Assembly (NCBI GenBank): GCA_903875135.1
Contig: CAIQUZ010000114.1
Coordinates: 62,001-126,000 of the forward strand
Length of the DNA stretch: 64,000 nt
Reading direction: 5' to 3'
From: an uncultured beta proteobacterium
GTDB lineage: Bacteria; Pseudomonadota; Gammaproteobacteria; Burkholderiales; Burkholderiaceae
Shown here: positions 18,485 through 32,375 of the stretch, piece after piece
How the letters are laid out: every line of letters starts with the position of its first letter
Numbering within the stretch: the stretch's first letter is position 1
Made by a program: the position numbers and the translations under genes
Notes under the pieces: model-generated
Database searches by the model: none
Seen by the model: only the letters and a program-made list of their open reading frames with translations
What the model was told of the DNA's origin: nothing

Positions 18485-18795
18485 GCTGATTCTCCTGACT
18501 TCACTTTTTTATCTTTTTTCTTAAACATTTCTAGCATTCGTTTTGTCACTAAAAAACCACCAAAGATATTGACGGCAGCAAGAGCAACTGCCATCGTGCC
18601 CATAAACTTACCAAGAGGTCCCACAGTTAGAGCCGCAGCTAGCATAGCGCCGACAACAATAATGGCTGAAATAGCATTCGTAACGGCCATTAATGGGGTA
18701 TGTAATGCCGGCGTTACTGTCCAAACCACGTGATAGCCCACGTAGATCGCCAAGACAAAAATAATAAGGTTATATACTCCGTGACTAATTTCCAT
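18481..18795 (-). CDS. pntAB: NAD(P) transhydrogenase alpha subunit, membrane part (PntAB/PntA2)
   Basis: 104 residues from the ATG at 18795 ([10 protein letters not shown]), with TAGGAAC upstream; the longer ORF runs back into the preceding gene. It has three or four hydrophobic helices and the family stretch [28 protein letters not shown], followed by [16 protein letters not shown]. In E. coli this part is fused to PntA. Here alpha is split in two, as in Rhodospirillum and many proteobacteria, giving a three-gene operon. Confidence 0.95.
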   Translation of the reverse strand: MEISHGVYNLIIFVLAIYVGYHVVWTVTPALHTPLMAVTNAISAIIVVGAMLAAALTVGPLGKFMGTMAVALAAVNIFGGFLVTKRMLEMFKKKDKKVKSGESA

Positions 18796-18806
18796 GATGT
18801 TCCTAA

Positions 18807-19940
18807 TTAATTGTTGGTCCGAATCACATTGCCGTTTTGACACATCAGGCATGCAGTGACAATATCGTCATCCGTTGGAATGGCAAGACTACCCTCTTTG
18901 GTAACGATGAGTTTCATAAAATCCAAAATATTACGAGCATACAACGCTGAAGAGTCAGCCGCGACCATTGCTGGAAGGTTGCTCAAGCCGATAATTGTGA
19001 CACCGTGTTTGACTACAGTTTTATCTGCTTCTGTGAGGGGGCAGTTACCAGATCCGTTCTCACCTTTACCGGCGGCTAGATCGACGATGACTGAGCCCGG
19101 CTTCATTTGAGCGACCGTCTCTGAGGCAAGTAGCATTGGAGCTTTTCTGCCGGGGATTAACGCCGTTGTAATGACGATATCGGCTTGTTTTGCTCGTTCG
19201 GCTACCAGGACGGATTGACGTTGCATCCAAGAAGCGGGCATGGGACGAGCATAGCCTCCAACTCCTTTTGCGATTTCCTTTTCTTCATCCGTTTCGAAGG
19301 GGACATCCACAAACTTAGCACCTAAAGACTCGATTTGTTCTTTTGCGGCAGGACGAACATCAGAAGCTTCGATCACCGCACCTAAGCGTTTTGCCGTTGC
19401 GATGGCTTGCAGTCCCGCCACGCCAGCACCAAGGATCAATACACGAGCAGCTTTGACTGTACCAGCAGCAGTCATCAGCATGGGCATAAATCGTTGATAA
19501 GAGTTTGCAGCCATCATCACCGCTTTATAGCCAGCAATATTAGCTTGCGAGGAAAGGACGTCCATACTTTGTGCACGCGTTGTCCTAGGCGCTGCCTCCA
19601 GCGCAAAAGCAGTAATTCCCTGAGAGGCCATCGCTGCAATTGTTTGGTTATCAAACGGATCGAGCATGCCAATCAGGACAGACCCTGCTTTCATTTGGGT
19701 TAATTCGTCCCCTGAGGGAGCTCTTACTTTGAGAATCATTTCTGACCCAAAGGCATCCGCAGCATTACCGATAGTGGCGCCTACCGCCTGGTATGCAGTA
19801 TCTGGGATACTTGCCGCGACACCTGCACCAGACTCTACAATCACGCTATGACCAGCAGTAATATATTTTTTGACTGTTTCAGGAGTTACCGCAACTCTAA
19901 ACTCTTCAGGTCTTGTCTCTAAAGGCACACCAATCCGCAT
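18807..19940 (-). CDS. pntAA: NAD(P) transhydrogenase alpha subunit, soluble NAD(H)-binding part (PntAA/PntA1)
   Basis: 377 residues from the ATG at 19940 ([20 protein letters not shown]), preceded by GGGGATCAGC; the ORF track begins at an upstream TTG. Domain I belongs to the alanine dehydrogenase/PNT family, with Rossmann motif [21 protein letters not shown] (about 168-188), the mobile-loop region, and [27 protein letters not shown]. First gene of pntAA-pntAB-pntB; 11 bases to the next. Divergent from mnmA. Confidence 0.96.
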   Translation of the reverse strand: MRIGVPLETRPEEFRVAVTPETVKKYITAGHSVIVESGAGVAASIPDTAYQAVGATIGNAADAFGSEMILKVRAPSGDELTQMKAGSVLIGMLDPFDNQTIAAMASQGITAFALEAAPRTTRAQSMDVLSSQANIAGYKAVMMAANSYQRFMPMLMTAAGTVKAARVLILGAGVAGLQAIATAKRLGAVIEASDVRPAAKEQIESLGAKFVDVPFETDEEKEIAKGVGGYARPMPASWMQRQSVLVAERAKQADIVITTALIPGRKAPMLLASETVAQMKPGSVIVDLAAGKGENGSGNCPLTEADKTVVKHGVTIIGLSNLPAMVAADSSALYARNILDFMKLIVTKEGSLAIPTDDDIVTACLMCQNGNVIRTNN

Positions 19941-20044
19941 GCTGATCCCCAATAATGTAAGTAAACTTCTATTAGTTTAATTCATCAGGACGAACACTAA
20001 TTTGTTCATCATAATAAAGCATACAATCATACAATATTGAGAAG

Positions 20045-21181
20045 ATGACAGCTAATTTCGAACAAGTTTTATCATTAATTCATCCGAAGATAAAACCTCC
20101 TGCAAAAGTAGTGGTAGGTATGTCGGGTGGGGTAGATTCGTCTGTAGCTGCTTGGATATTGAAACAGCAAGGTTATGAAGTCATTGGTCTTTTCATGAAA
20201 AATTGGGAGGATGATGACAATTCGGAGTATTGCTCAACGCGTCAGGATTGGATAGATGTTGTGTCAGTAGCCGATCTCCTAGGGATCGACGTTGAAGCGG
20301 TTAATTTTGCTAATGAGTATAAAGATCGAGTATTTGCAGACTTTTTAAGAGAGTACTCTGCTGGCAGGACACCTAACCCTGATGTTTTATGTAATGCAGA
20401 GATTAAATTTAAATCTTTTTTGGATCACGCGATGGTGCTGGGAGCAGATGTGATTGCCACGGGTCATTACGCAAGAACACGGCATACAGAAAATGGGGTT
20501 GAGTTACTTAAAGCGCTAGATTTAACAAAAGATCAGAGTTATTTTTTACATCGGCTTAATCAAGAGCAGGTTAGTCGTGTTCTATTTCCTTTAGGAGAAA
20601 TACCGAAAACGCTCGTCAGAGAAATCGCAGAGGCGATTGGATTGCCTAATGCCAAGAAAAAAGACTCTACAGGGATCTGTTTTATTGGTGAGAGACCATT
20701 TCGGGAGTTTTTAGGAAAATATTTACCAACGAAGCCTGGTCCGATGTTAACCCCTGAGGGAGTTTCTATTGGCGAGCATATTGGACTAGCTTTTTACACG
20801 ATTGGTCAAAGAAAAGGGATTGGTATTGGAGGCAGTCAAGATGGAAGTGGAGATGCCTGGTATGTCGCCGGTAAAGATATGGCGAATAATGTTTTGAATG
20901 TGGTTCAAGGCCATGACCATCCTTTGTTACAGTCGGCCAATTTAAAGGCGCAAAATGCTAGCTGGGTAGCTGGGCGAAGTCCTGAAGTTTGTGCTCACTA
21001 TGGCGCTAAGACAAGATATAGGCAGGCTGATGCTGGGTGTCTCATTGATACTCCGATTAGAGATATTGCCGCAGATGAGTTTCGATTAACTTTTGATCAG
21101 AGGCAGTGGGCTATCACTCCTGGACAATCTGCCGTCTTATATGACGGGGAGATATGTCTAGGAGGTGGCATCATTGTTTAA
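20045..21181 (+). CDS. mnmA: tRNA-specific 2-thiouridylase MnmA
   Basis: 378 residues. The PP-loop [15 protein letters not shown] (about 25-39) binds ATP. Catalytic Cys residues appear in [12 protein letters not shown] and [12 protein letters not shown]. It adds sulfur to U34 of Lys, Glu and Gln tRNAs, receiving persulfide from the IscS/Tus relay in most proteobacteria. GAGAAG lies just before the ATG. It converges on a GST gene with only three bases between the stops and no room for a separate terminator. Confidence 0.98.
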   Translation: MTANFEQVLSLIHPKIKPPAKVVVGMSGGVDSSVAAWILKQQGYEVIGLFMKNWEDDDNSEYCSTRQDWIDVVSVADLLGIDVEAVNFANEYKDRVFADFLREYSAGRTPNPDVLCNAEIKFKSFLDHAMVLGADVIATGHYARTRHTENGVELLKALDLTKDQSYFLHRLNQEQVSRVLFPLGEIPKTLVREIAEAIGLPNAKKKDSTGICFIGERPFREFLGKYLPTKPGPMLTPEGVSIGEHIGLAFYTIGQRKGIGIGGSQDGSGDAWYVAGKDMANNVLNVVQGHDHPLLQSANLKAQNASWVAGRSPEVCAHYGAKTRYRQADAGCLIDTPIRDIAADEFRLTFDQRQWAITPGQSAVLYDGEICLGGGIIV

Positions 21182-21184
21182 AAA

Positions 21185-21799
21185 TTAATTGGGGTGTGGT
21201 GTATCGACAAAAGAAGGTCGTTGACTAATTTTGTCATGAAACGTCGACAAATTAGGATATTCATCACGCCAGTTGATTTCTGGGAAACGAAATAACAAAT
21301 AGCTCAGTACGCAGCCAACAGCAATATCCGCTAAACAAAACTGATTGTTATAACACCAAGGATTACTGCCTAAACCTTCAGATATAGACTTCAGGCCAGC
21401 ATTAATTTTGCTCATTTGGCGATCAATCCAAGCTGGGCTACGATGCTGTTCTCTACCAACCCAAGTTTTTTCTAGTCGAATTAATATAGCGGCGTCTAAA
21501 ATCCCGTCGCATAAAGCTTCCCAAGTTTTGACTGCAGCTTTATCTTTACCATTTGTTGGAATGAGATGACCGACTGGACTTAATGCATCGGCATACTCAA
21601 CGATTACTCTTGAATCAAACATCACACCACCGTCGTCCATGACCAGCGCCGGAACCTTACCCAACGGGTTCATTTCCGCCATTTTAGTGGTGGGACTCCA
21701 AACGTCTTCAAGAACCAATTCAAGTTCAATTTTTTTCTCAGCAAAAGCAATCCGTGATTTACGGACATACGGACTAGCGAGTGATCCTATTAATTTCAT
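21185..21799 (-). CDS. Glutathione S-transferase family protein
   Basis: 204 residues. An N-terminal thioredoxin-like domain (KLIGSLASPYVRKSRIAFAEKKI, then NPLGKVPALVMDDG and DSRVIVEYAD as the glutathione-binding strand/turn) is followed by an all-helical domain containing FCLADIAVGCVLSYL. It resembles the small bacterial GSTs used in detoxification or redox housekeeping; the substrate is not predictable. AGGAAAGC precedes the start. Divergent from purB. Confidence 0.93.
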   Translation of the reverse strand: MKLIGSLASPYVRKSRIAFAEKKIELELVLEDVWSPTTKMAEMNPLGKVPALVMDDGGVMFDSRVIVEYADALSPVGHLIPTNGKDKAAVKTWEALCDGILDAAILIRLEKTWVGREQHRSPAWIDRQMSKINAGLKSISEGLGSNPWCYNNQFCLADIAVGCVLSYLLFRFPEINWRDEYPNLSTFHDKISQRPSFVDTPHPN

Positions 21800-21860
21800 A
21801 ATGCTTTCCTAAATAAAAAGTTCTGTCGTCTATGATAAAGAATAAAATAGATATTGTTAA

Positions 21861-23255
<1,395 letters not shown>

Positions 23256-23286
23256 AACCCACGCTTTCATTGAGTTTACTTAAAAA

Positions 23287-24597
23287 ATGCTAAAGAAGCC
23301 TCAACCATTAACGGTTTCTTTTGTCATTGCCTTCGTCGTATATCAATGCTTATGGCATCTTATAGCTCCTTTAGCGGTTGTGCGCTTATGGTACAAAGGC
23401 AAAAAAGAGCCTGGCTACCGACTTCATCTTTTAGAGCGGTTTGGTTTTTATGAGGAGGATGATTTTCTTCATGCCGTTTGGGTACATGCTGTTTCTGTTG
23501 GAGAAACACGAGCAGCGGCACCTTTAATTGAAAAATTGATTGCCGCTGGTCAAAGAGTCTTATTAACGCATATGACTCCAACAGGCAGGCAAACAGGCGC
23601 GGAACTATTTTCTTCACAAATTACTCAGCACCAATTAATCCAACGCTATATCCCCTATGACTTTTTATGGCCGATATCCCGGTTTTACCGACACTACGCC
23701 CCAGTAAAAGGCATTTTGATGGAGACAGAGATATGGCCTGGAGTTTTATTTTTTGCCAGAAGTAGATTTCCGATCTATCTAATTAATGGTCGACTCTCGA
23801 TTAAAAGCAGTATGAAGTTTGCAAGGTATGGAAAGCTAAGCCAGTCACTTTTTAGCTTATTCCAAAGGGTTCTGGCTCAAACCAATATGGATCAAGAGAA
23901 TTATCAGCTATTTGGTGTGAATGATTGTGTTGTGACGGGTAATTTAAAGTTTGATGTCATTCTCCCCCAAGAAAAAATTCTGCAAGGCCAGCACTGGAAA
24001 ACTTTATGGCAATCGAGGCAAGTGGTTTGTGCGGCGAGTACGAGAGAGGGGGAGGAGAATCTGATCATCAATGCTTGGAAAAAAATGAATCCTGAGAATC
24101 GACCTTTACTTTTCATTGTGCCGCGGCATTTGCCCAGAGTTAAAGAAATTGAAGAGATATTGCATCGTCAACAAATGATCTATACCAAGCGCAGTCAAAT
24201 TCAAGATGCTAGCGAAGTGACTTCAGATGTTTTGATTGGAGATACGATGGGTGAAATGGCATTTTATTTATCTTGTGCCGATTATGTGTTGATGGGGGGT
24301 ACTTTGATGGGTACCGGTGGGCAAAACTTGATTGAACCTCTATCCCTAGGTAAGCCGGTTATTTTAGGTCCATCGACCTATAACTTTGCGCAAATTTGCC
24401 AGGACGCTATTGTTGCTGGCATTGCTATTCCAATTCGAGGGGACACAGAAGAGAGTCTCCAAATTGCACTTCAGGAATGTATGGAGAATTTGATAAAAAT
24501 ACCTCAGATAATACAAAATATGGCAACTTTAAGTCGCGGCTATGCACAATTACATCAAGGCGCCACAGAAAAAACTCTGGAAGGTTTAAACTATTAG
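23287..24597 (+). CDS. waaA: 3-deoxy-D-manno-octulosonic acid (Kdo) transferase
   Basis: 436 residues. One N-terminal membrane anchor (about 10-32) and a GT-B fold of family GT30. Family stretches: ERFGFYEE, VWVHAVSVGETRAAAPLIE, GILMETEIWPG with the catalytic-region Glu, CAASTREGEENLII, and LMGGTLMGTGGQNLIEPLSLGKPVILGP. It adds Kdo to lipid IVA at the cytoplasmic face of the inner membrane, so the organism makes LPS. It follows purB by 31 bases. Confidence 0.97.
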   Translation: MLKKPQPLTVSFVIAFVVYQCLWHLIAPLAVVRLWYKGKKEPGYRLHLLERFGFYEEDDFLHAVWVHAVSVGETRAAAPLIEKLIAAGQRVLLTHMTPTGRQTGAELFSSQITQHQLIQRYIPYDFLWPISRFYRHYAPVKGILMETEIWPGVLFFARSRFPIYLINGRLSIKSSMKFARYGKLSQSLFSLFQRVLAQTNMDQENYQLFGVNDCVVTGNLKFDVILPQEKILQGQHWKTLWQSRQVVCAASTREGEENLIINAWKKMNPENRPLLFIVPRHLPRVKEIEEILHRQQMIYTKRSQIQDASEVTSDVLIGDTMGEMAFYLSCADYVLMGGTLMGTGGQNLIEPLSLGKPVILGPSTYNFAQICQDAIVAGIAIPIRGDTEESLQIALQECMENLIKIPQIIQNMATLSRGYAQLHQGATEKTLEGLNY

Positions 24598-24666
24598 TCA
24601 ATATAAGCCATCATTTTTACAATTGATGATGTTTCATAAATTTTTGATATTCAATTTGGAGTTGAC

Positions 24667-25902
24667 ATGCATTTAGTGATTATCGGCGCAGGGATTGGCG
24701 GTTTAACGATGGCTCTGGCAGCTCATCATGCAGGAATATCCTGCGATGTTTATGAGTCAGTGTCTGAGATAAAACCGGTAGGTGTAGGCATTAATATTTT
24801 GCCTCACGCAAGTCGTTTTCTCTGTGAAAGTCTTGGATTAGAGGAAGAGCTTTCGAAGAAGGGCGTATTGACTAAAGAGGCCATCTTCTTTAATCGTTTT
24901 GGTCAAAAAATTTATGCTGAGCCATCAGGTCGATCGGCCGGATACGCCTGGCCACAATATTCCATCCACCGTGGTGATTTGCAGATGGTTCTTTTAGATG
25001 CTTTCTTGACAAGAGTTGGTAAAGAGCATCTGCATTTGGGCAGGGATTGTATTCGAGTTGACGAGATCGGTGGGGTTGCTTATTTTAAACAATCAAGATC
25101 TGATGATCAAACGCAAACTGCTGTGAAAGGTGATGCGGTCATTGCTTGTGATGGCGTGCATTCTGTGGTTCGTAAACAGCTCCATCCTAATGAAGGTAAG
25201 CCTTTGTATTCTGGGGTGAATATGTGGCGTGGCACAACCAAATGGAAACCATTCTTATCAGAGGCCAGTATGGTTAGAGCTGGTTGGTTAACCCATGGGA
25301 AAATGGTTATTTACCCGATCAGAAATAATATCGACGGGCAAGGAAGTCAATTGATCAATTGGGTAGCTGAATTAGAAACCCCTAACCATTTAGAGCGTGA
25401 TTGGAACAAGCAAGGACGATTAGAAGATTTTATTGGCGCCTTTGAAGATTGGCATTTTGATTGGTTAGATGTTCCAGCATTAATTCGTGGCGCAGAATCG
25501 ATATTAGAGTTTCCCATGATTGATCAAGAGCCTCTTCCCTTTTGGACAAGGGGGCGTGCAACCTTGTTAGGTGATGCCGCTCACCCAATGTACCCTAGAG
25601 GATCAAATGGTGCTGGGCAGTCGATACTGGATGCGCAGTCTTTAGCGAAATTTTTAGTACAAGAAAATGAGGTTGAAAAAGCGTTACAACTCTATGAGGG
25701 AGTTCGTTTAGAGGCCACAGGTAATGTCGTTAGAATGAATCGGATTAATCCACCTGACGCTATTTTGCGCGAGGTTTGGGAGCGTACCGATGACAAACCT
25801 TTCAATCATATTGATGATGTCATCTCACACGAAGAAATGGAAGCGATTACTCAGCGATATAAAAATGTTGCTGGTTACGATAAAAAAACAGTAGCGGCAT
25901 AA
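24667..25902 (+). CDS. FAD-dependent aromatic-hydroxylase-like oxidoreductase
   Basis: 411 residues of the p-hydroxybenzoate/salicylate hydroxylase (UbiH) superfamily. The dinucleotide motif VIIGAGIGGLTMALAAHHAG is at the N-terminus, the DG motif AVIACDGVHSVVRKQ near 160-172, and the GD motif ATLLGDAAHPMYPRGSNGAGQSI near 298-320. It is close to the flavin-dependent oxidoreductases annotated beside degradation genes; the substrate is unknown. GGAG precedes the ATG. It ends six bases before a Bug-type binding protein gene, which suggests that uptake and oxidation of one compound are linked. Confidence 0.88.
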   Translation: MHLVIIGAGIGGLTMALAAHHAGISCDVYESVSEIKPVGVGINILPHASRFLCESLGLEEELSKKGVLTKEAIFFNRFGQKIYAEPSGRSAGYAWPQYSIHRGDLQMVLLDAFLTRVGKEHLHLGRDCIRVDEIGGVAYFKQSRSDDQTQTAVKGDAVIACDGVHSVVRKQLHPNEGKPLYSGVNMWRGTTKWKPFLSEASMVRAGWLTHGKMVIYPIRNNIDGQGSQLINWVAELETPNHLERDWNKQGRLEDFIGAFEDWHFDWLDVPALIRGAESILEFPMIDQEPLPFWTRGRATLLGDAAHPMYPRGSNGAGQSILDAQSLAKFLVQENEVEKALQLYEGVRLEATGNVVRMNRINPPDAILREVWERTDDKPFNHIDDVISHEEMEAITQRYKNVAGYDKKTVAA

Positions 25903-25908
25903 AAGATA

Positions 25909-26871
25909 ATGATGAAAAAATTACTTCACTTTGCTTTTTTATCAATAGCAGTCTTATTGAGTGTATCGACTTTCGCCCAGTCAGGCGTACCCATCAAATT
26001 GATTGTTCCTTTTACTCCTGGAACGGGCCCAGATACGATTGCGAGAGCTTTATCGCCTAAACTTTCAGAGAAACTAGGGCAACCGGTCATTGTTGATAAC
26101 CGTGCTGGCGCATCTGGAAATATAGGAACAGAAGGAGTTGTTCGAGCCAAACCCGATGGGACAACGCTGTTAGTGACGGTCAATACGATTGTGATGAACC
26201 GTGCGCTGTATCCCAAAGCCACGTTTGACCCTTTGACGGATTTGTCCCCAATGACGCTCGCCGCGTATGGAGACCTAGTCTTGGTGGTGCCATCAAATTC
26301 TCCTTATAAGACTGCTGCAGAATTTGTTGCGGCCGCTAAGGCAAGCCCCGGTAAATTAACGTATGCATCACCTGGAATAGGTACACCACATCATTTAGGT
26401 ATGGAAGAACTTAAGCATATTGCTGGAGTGAATATTTTGCATGTTCCTTATCGAGGGACTGCGCCTGCCGTAACTGACCTTTTAGGGAGTCAAGTGGATG
26501 CCATGTTTTTACCGGTTCATGTGTCGATGAATTATATGAAGGCGGGGAAATTAAGAGCGCTTGGAATTGGTTCTAAAAAACGTAATCCGATTGCCAGTCA
26601 AATACCTACATTTAATGAATTAAAAATTGGTGATATTGATGTCTCAATGTGGTTTGGAGTGATGTCTCCCAAAGGCGTTCCTGCTGAAGAATTTAATCGT
26701 TTAAGTCAGGCAATCCGAGATGTTTTATCGGATCCAGAAATCAAGACTATTTTTTCTGCTCAGGGTTTAGAGCCAGCAACGAGTTCATCAGCTGCATTTA
26801 AGGAGATTGTTGATAAGGATGCGGTGCGTTGGGCAAAGACAATTAAAGATCAGAATATAACTGCTGAATAA
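25909..26871 (+). CDS. Bug-family (tripartite tricarboxylate transporter) substrate-binding protein
   Basis: 320 residues; a second ATG at 25912 is an equally good start. The signal peptide is about 1-23 (LLSVSTFAQS). The mature protein shows the Bug/TctC pattern: PIKLIVPFTPGTGPDTIARALSPKLSEKLGQPVIVDNRAGASGNIGTE, then LTYASPGIGTPHHLGMEEL and HVPYRGTAPAVTDLL. It captures carboxylates in the periplasm. No TctA/TctB membrane genes are adjacent, as is common for Bug proteins in Burkholderiales. Downstream of the flavoprotein. Confidence 0.95.
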   Translation: MMKKLLHFAFLSIAVLLSVSTFAQSGVPIKLIVPFTPGTGPDTIARALSPKLSEKLGQPVIVDNRAGASGNIGTEGVVRAKPDGTTLLVTVNTIVMNRALYPKATFDPLTDLSPMTLAAYGDLVLVVPSNSPYKTAAEFVAAAKASPGKLTYASPGIGTPHHLGMEELKHIAGVNILHVPYRGTAPAVTDLLGSQVDAMFLPVHVSMNYMKAGKLRALGIGSKKRNPIASQIPTFNELKIGDIDVSMWFGVMSPKGVPAEEFNRLSQAIRDVLSDPEIKTIFSAQGLEPATSSSAAFKEIVDKDAVRWAKTIKDQNITAE

Positions 26872-26874
26872 TCG

Positions 26875-27852
26875 TTAAACTTTAGCACCATAATTAGGAT
26901 CATCTAAACGCGCTTGATCCTTTTCTACTTTTACTTCCGTCTTCACTAAGTCTTCACGCTTAACGCCTAGCCACATCGCGATGGCAGCGGCAACGAACAC
27001 TGAGGAGTAGATACCAAATAGGATGCCGATGGTCAGAGCTACCGCAAAATAATGTAAGGTAGCACCACCAAATAAAAGCATTGATAAAACCATCATTTGT
27101 GTACTACCGTGGGTAATGATGGTTCTACTCATCGTACTAGTAATTGCACTATCGATCGTGTCTGGCGTATCGAGTTTACGAAAACGTCGAAAATTTTCAC
27201 GGATTCGATCGAAAATAACGACAGATTCATTGACTGAATATCCAAGTACGGCGAGAACTGCTGCAAGAACGGATAGCGAAAACTCCCAATGGAAAAAAGC
27301 AAAAAAACCGAGAATGATAATAACGTCATGTAAGTTAGCGATGATACCGGCCAAGGCAAACTTCCATTCAAAACGAATAGACAAGTAAATCACAATGCCA
27401 ATAACAACAAAGAGTAAGGCCTTAATGCCGCCATATAAGAGTTCCTCTCCTACTTGAGGACCTACATATTCGACGCGTTGCAAATGAACAGAACTGTCGA
27501 TCTCCTGTAATTTGGATAGAACAGATTTGCTTTGATCACTAGAAGACATGACGGTTCCATCAGTATTTTTAATCAATGGCAAGCGAATCATGACATCTTT
27601 TGAGCTACCAAAGTTTTGAACATTCACTTCGCCATAACCTAAAGTTGTGACAGCGTTTCTAACAGCTTCGAGTTCTGCTGCTTTGTTATATTGAACTTCA
27701 ATTACTGTTCCACCAGTAAATTCAATAGACAGATTCAGGCCCTTTTGCCAAATAAAAAACACGGCGGCTAAAAACGTGATGAGTGATATGGCATTCAGAA
27801 TCAACGCATAACGCATAAAAGGAATATCTTTTTTAATTCGGAAAAATTCCAT
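26875..27852 (-). CDS. secF: Protein translocase subunit SecF
   Basis: 325 residues, six membrane helices. LSIEFTGGTVIEVQYN (about 35-50) is the SecF first-periplasmic-domain motif, and VLGYSVNESVVIFDRIREN is the hallmark of helices 4-5. With SecD it uses the proton gradient to help complete Sec export. It follows secD by four bases and ends three bases from the convergent Bug gene. Confidence 0.98.
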   Translation of the reverse strand: MEFFRIKKDIPFMRYALILNAISLITFLAAVFFIWQKGLNLSIEFTGGTVIEVQYNKAAELEAVRNAVTTLGYGEVNVQNFGSSKDVMIRLPLIKNTDGTVMSSSDQSKSVLSKLQEIDSSVHLQRVEYVGPQVGEELLYGGIKALLFVVIGIVIYLSIRFEWKFALAGIIANLHDVIIILGFFAFFHWEFSLSVLAAVLAVLGYSVNESVVIFDRIRENFRRFRKLDTPDTIDSAITSTMSRTIITHGSTQMMVLSMLLFGGATLHYFAVALTIGILFGIYSSVFVAAAIAMWLGVKREDLVKTEVKVEKDQARLDDPNYGAKV

Positions 27853-27856
27853 TTGC

Positions 27857-29689
27857 TTATCCTATTGAAACGGATTGTAGTTTTTTCTTGGAGCCATACC
27901 AAAGATTAACTAATCCACGTGAGAAAAATACTGCTGAGAACATTGACGTCAAAATGCCGAGGCAGTGGACTATCGCAAACCCTTTGATCGGACCGGAACC
28001 AAAAGCTAGGAGAGCTAAACCAGCAATTAAAGTTGTCACATTGGAGTCAAATATGGTTGCCCAGGCTTTTTCAAAGCCCGTGGATATCGCTAGTTGAGGA
28101 TTAGTGCCTTGTCGTAACTCTTCACGGATACGCTCATTAATCAGAACATTTGAGTCAATTGCCATACCTAGAGCTAGAGCCATCGCAGCAATACCTGGTA
28201 AACTCAGGGTCGCTTGCAACATCGATAAAACAGCAATCAGTAACAATAAATTGACAGCTAATGCGACGACTGAAAAAAGTCCAAACAGCATGTAGTAGAG
28301 GAGCATAAAGATGGCGATAGCAATAAAGCCATAGACTAATGATTTAAAACCCTTTTCAATATTTTCTGCTCCAAGACTTGGACCAATCGTTCTTTCCTCG
28401 ATAATTTCCATGGGAGCTGCGAGAGAGCCCGCCCTTAACAATAAAGCTAAATCATTGGCACTTTGTGTAGTTGGCTGACCTGTAATCTGGAACTTAGAAC
28501 CAAATTCACCTTGGATGGTAGCGATGGTGAGAACTTCTCCCTTTCCTTTTTCAAACAAAATCATACCCATCGGTTTTTGAAGATTCTCTCTAGTCATTTC
28601 TTGCATAGCGCGACCACCTGCGGCATCAAGGGTTAGATTGACGGAAGGGCGTTGGTTTTGATCGAATCCAGCGCTAGCATCAATAATGCGATCGCCGGTA
28701 ATAATGACACTCTTTTTAAATACACCTTGTCGGTCGCCAAATTTAAAAGCGTCCATCCCTATAGGAGGAGTATCGAGAGGACCAATGGATGACTGTATTG
28801 GATCTGCCAGCCGAGCTTCTAAAGTAGCCGTTCGACCAATAATATCTTTCGCGCGTGCGGTGTCTTGAACACCCGGCAACTGTACAACAATCCGATCAAC
28901 ACCTTGTTTTTGAATAACGGGCTCTTTAACAGCAAGTTCATTGACACGTTTGTTTAAGGTAATAATATTTTGTTTTAGAGCATTTTCTTGCGTTGCCTTA
29001 ATGGCCTCTGGTCTAAAAATACCCCTTAACAAAAAGGAATCAACCCCTTTTTCTGACTCAAACTTCATGTCAGGAATACCGTCTACTAAAACATCCCTTG
29101 CTTTATTAGCATCATCAGCAGAAGCGAACTTAATGAATAGTTGACTATTCTTTTTATCAATATTTTGGTAACGAATCGATTTATCACGCAGACGACTTCT
29201 CGCATCAGTGGCTAAGGCATTGAGTTTCTTTTCTAGAGCACCTTGCATATCAACTTTTAGCAAGAAATAAACACCACCTCGTAAATCAAGTCCCAATGGC
29301 ATAGGCAAGGCATTAATACTCATTAACCCATTGGGCGTATTTGAAACGAGTGCTAAAGCAACAATATAGTCAGTGCTAGTTTGATCTGGATTTAGTTCTT
29401 TTTCAATAATGTCTTTTGCTTTAAGTTGTGAATCTGTATCGTTAAAGCGGATTCGAATGACGCCTTCCTGGGAGAGCTCTTCGAAGCCTGTTTGAGACTT
29501 GAGTAAATCTGCTTTTTGAAGAGCGGCATCAATTTTTTCGTGAAGATGACTATCAATCTTTAAGCCAGCTCGCGCTGGAGCAATTTGAATCGCTGGCACC
29601 TCACCAAACAAATTGGGAACTGAATAAATCACTCCAATGATTAGAGCGACTACTATAACGGCATATTTCCAAAGAGGGTAGCGATTCAT
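27857..29689 (-). CDS. secD: Protein translocase subunit SecD
   Basis: 610 residues. N-terminal helix (about 8-24), GLDLRGGVYFLLKVDM (about 134-149), a large periplasmic domain, then five C-terminal helices with ALALGMAIDSNVLINERIREEL, the RND-type proton path motif. Length matches proteobacterial SecD. Part of queA-tgt-yajC-secD-secF. Confidence 0.98.
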   Translation of the reverse strand: MNRYPLWKYAVIVVALIIGVIYSVPNLFGEVPAIQIAPARAGLKIDSHLHEKIDAALQKADLLKSQTGFEELSQEGVIRIRFNDTDSQLKAKDIIEKELNPDQTSTDYIVALALVSNTPNGLMSINALPMPLGLDLRGGVYFLLKVDMQGALEKKLNALATDARSRLRDKSIRYQNIDKKNSQLFIKFASADDANKARDVLVDGIPDMKFESEKGVDSFLLRGIFRPEAIKATQENALKQNIITLNKRVNELAVKEPVIQKQGVDRIVVQLPGVQDTARAKDIIGRTATLEARLADPIQSSIGPLDTPPIGMDAFKFGDRQGVFKKSVIITGDRIIDASAGFDQNQRPSVNLTLDAAGGRAMQEMTRENLQKPMGMILFEKGKGEVLTIATIQGEFGSKFQITGQPTTQSANDLALLLRAGSLAAPMEIIEERTIGPSLGAENIEKGFKSLVYGFIAIAIFMLLYYMLFGLFSVVALAVNLLLLIAVLSMLQATLSLPGIAAMALALGMAIDSNVLINERIREELRQGTNPQLAISTGFEKAWATIFDSNVTTLIAGLALLAFGSGPIKGFAIVHCLGILTSMFSAVFFSRGLVNLWYGSKKKLQSVSIG

Positions 29690-29697
29690 GCGGGTAC

Positions 29698-30024
29698 TTA
29701 AATAGATTTAAGAGTATCTTTTGGCAGAACTGCACCAATCGCAGATCGTTGCATTTTAACAGTGAGGTTAGGCGCAAGCTCTACAGTAACGTATTGATCT
29801 TTGATTTCAGTGATCTTACCCATCAACCCACTAGCGGTGGATACTTCATCACCTTTAGCGAGCGACTCTAACATGGCCTTTAATTCTTTTTGGCGTTTCA
29901 TTTGTGGTCTGATCATAATGAAATAGAGTACGGCAAACATACCAATCATCATGATGATGGATGACATTCCACTATCCGCACCACCAGCTCCACCAAATTG
30001 AGCATAAGCATTGTTAATCCACAT
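29698..30024 (-). CDS. yajC: Preprotein translocase subunit YajC
   Basis: 108 residues. One N-terminal membrane helix (about 20-38, IIMMIGMFAVLYFIMIRPQ) is followed by MKRQKELKAMLESLAKGDEVSTASGLMGKI, the conserved YajC domain. It binds SecDF-YidC. Eight bases upstream of secD. Confidence 0.98.
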   Translation of the reverse strand: MWINNAYAQFGGAGGADSGMSSIIMMIGMFAVLYFIMIRPQMKRQKELKAMLESLAKGDEVSTASGLMGKITEIKDQYVTVELAPNLTVKMQRSAIGAVLPKDTLKSI

Positions 30025-30112
30025 GGTAATTCCTTATAAAGTTAATAAAACAAGATGAATTCTAATTAGATTGATTTTAACGGACTTATGTTTTTGTTCC
30101 CGAAGATTTAAT

Positions 30113-32325
<2,213 letters not shown>

Positions 32326-32375
32326 ATAGTGATGTCATTCTAAATGGGATATTCTAAACGGATTAGTGAAACTTC

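Noticed and set aside
24608-24630. CATCA...TGATG inverted repeat between waaA and the flavoprotein gene
   Set aside because: Only five bases per arm with a 13-base loop; expected by chance in AT-rich spacer.
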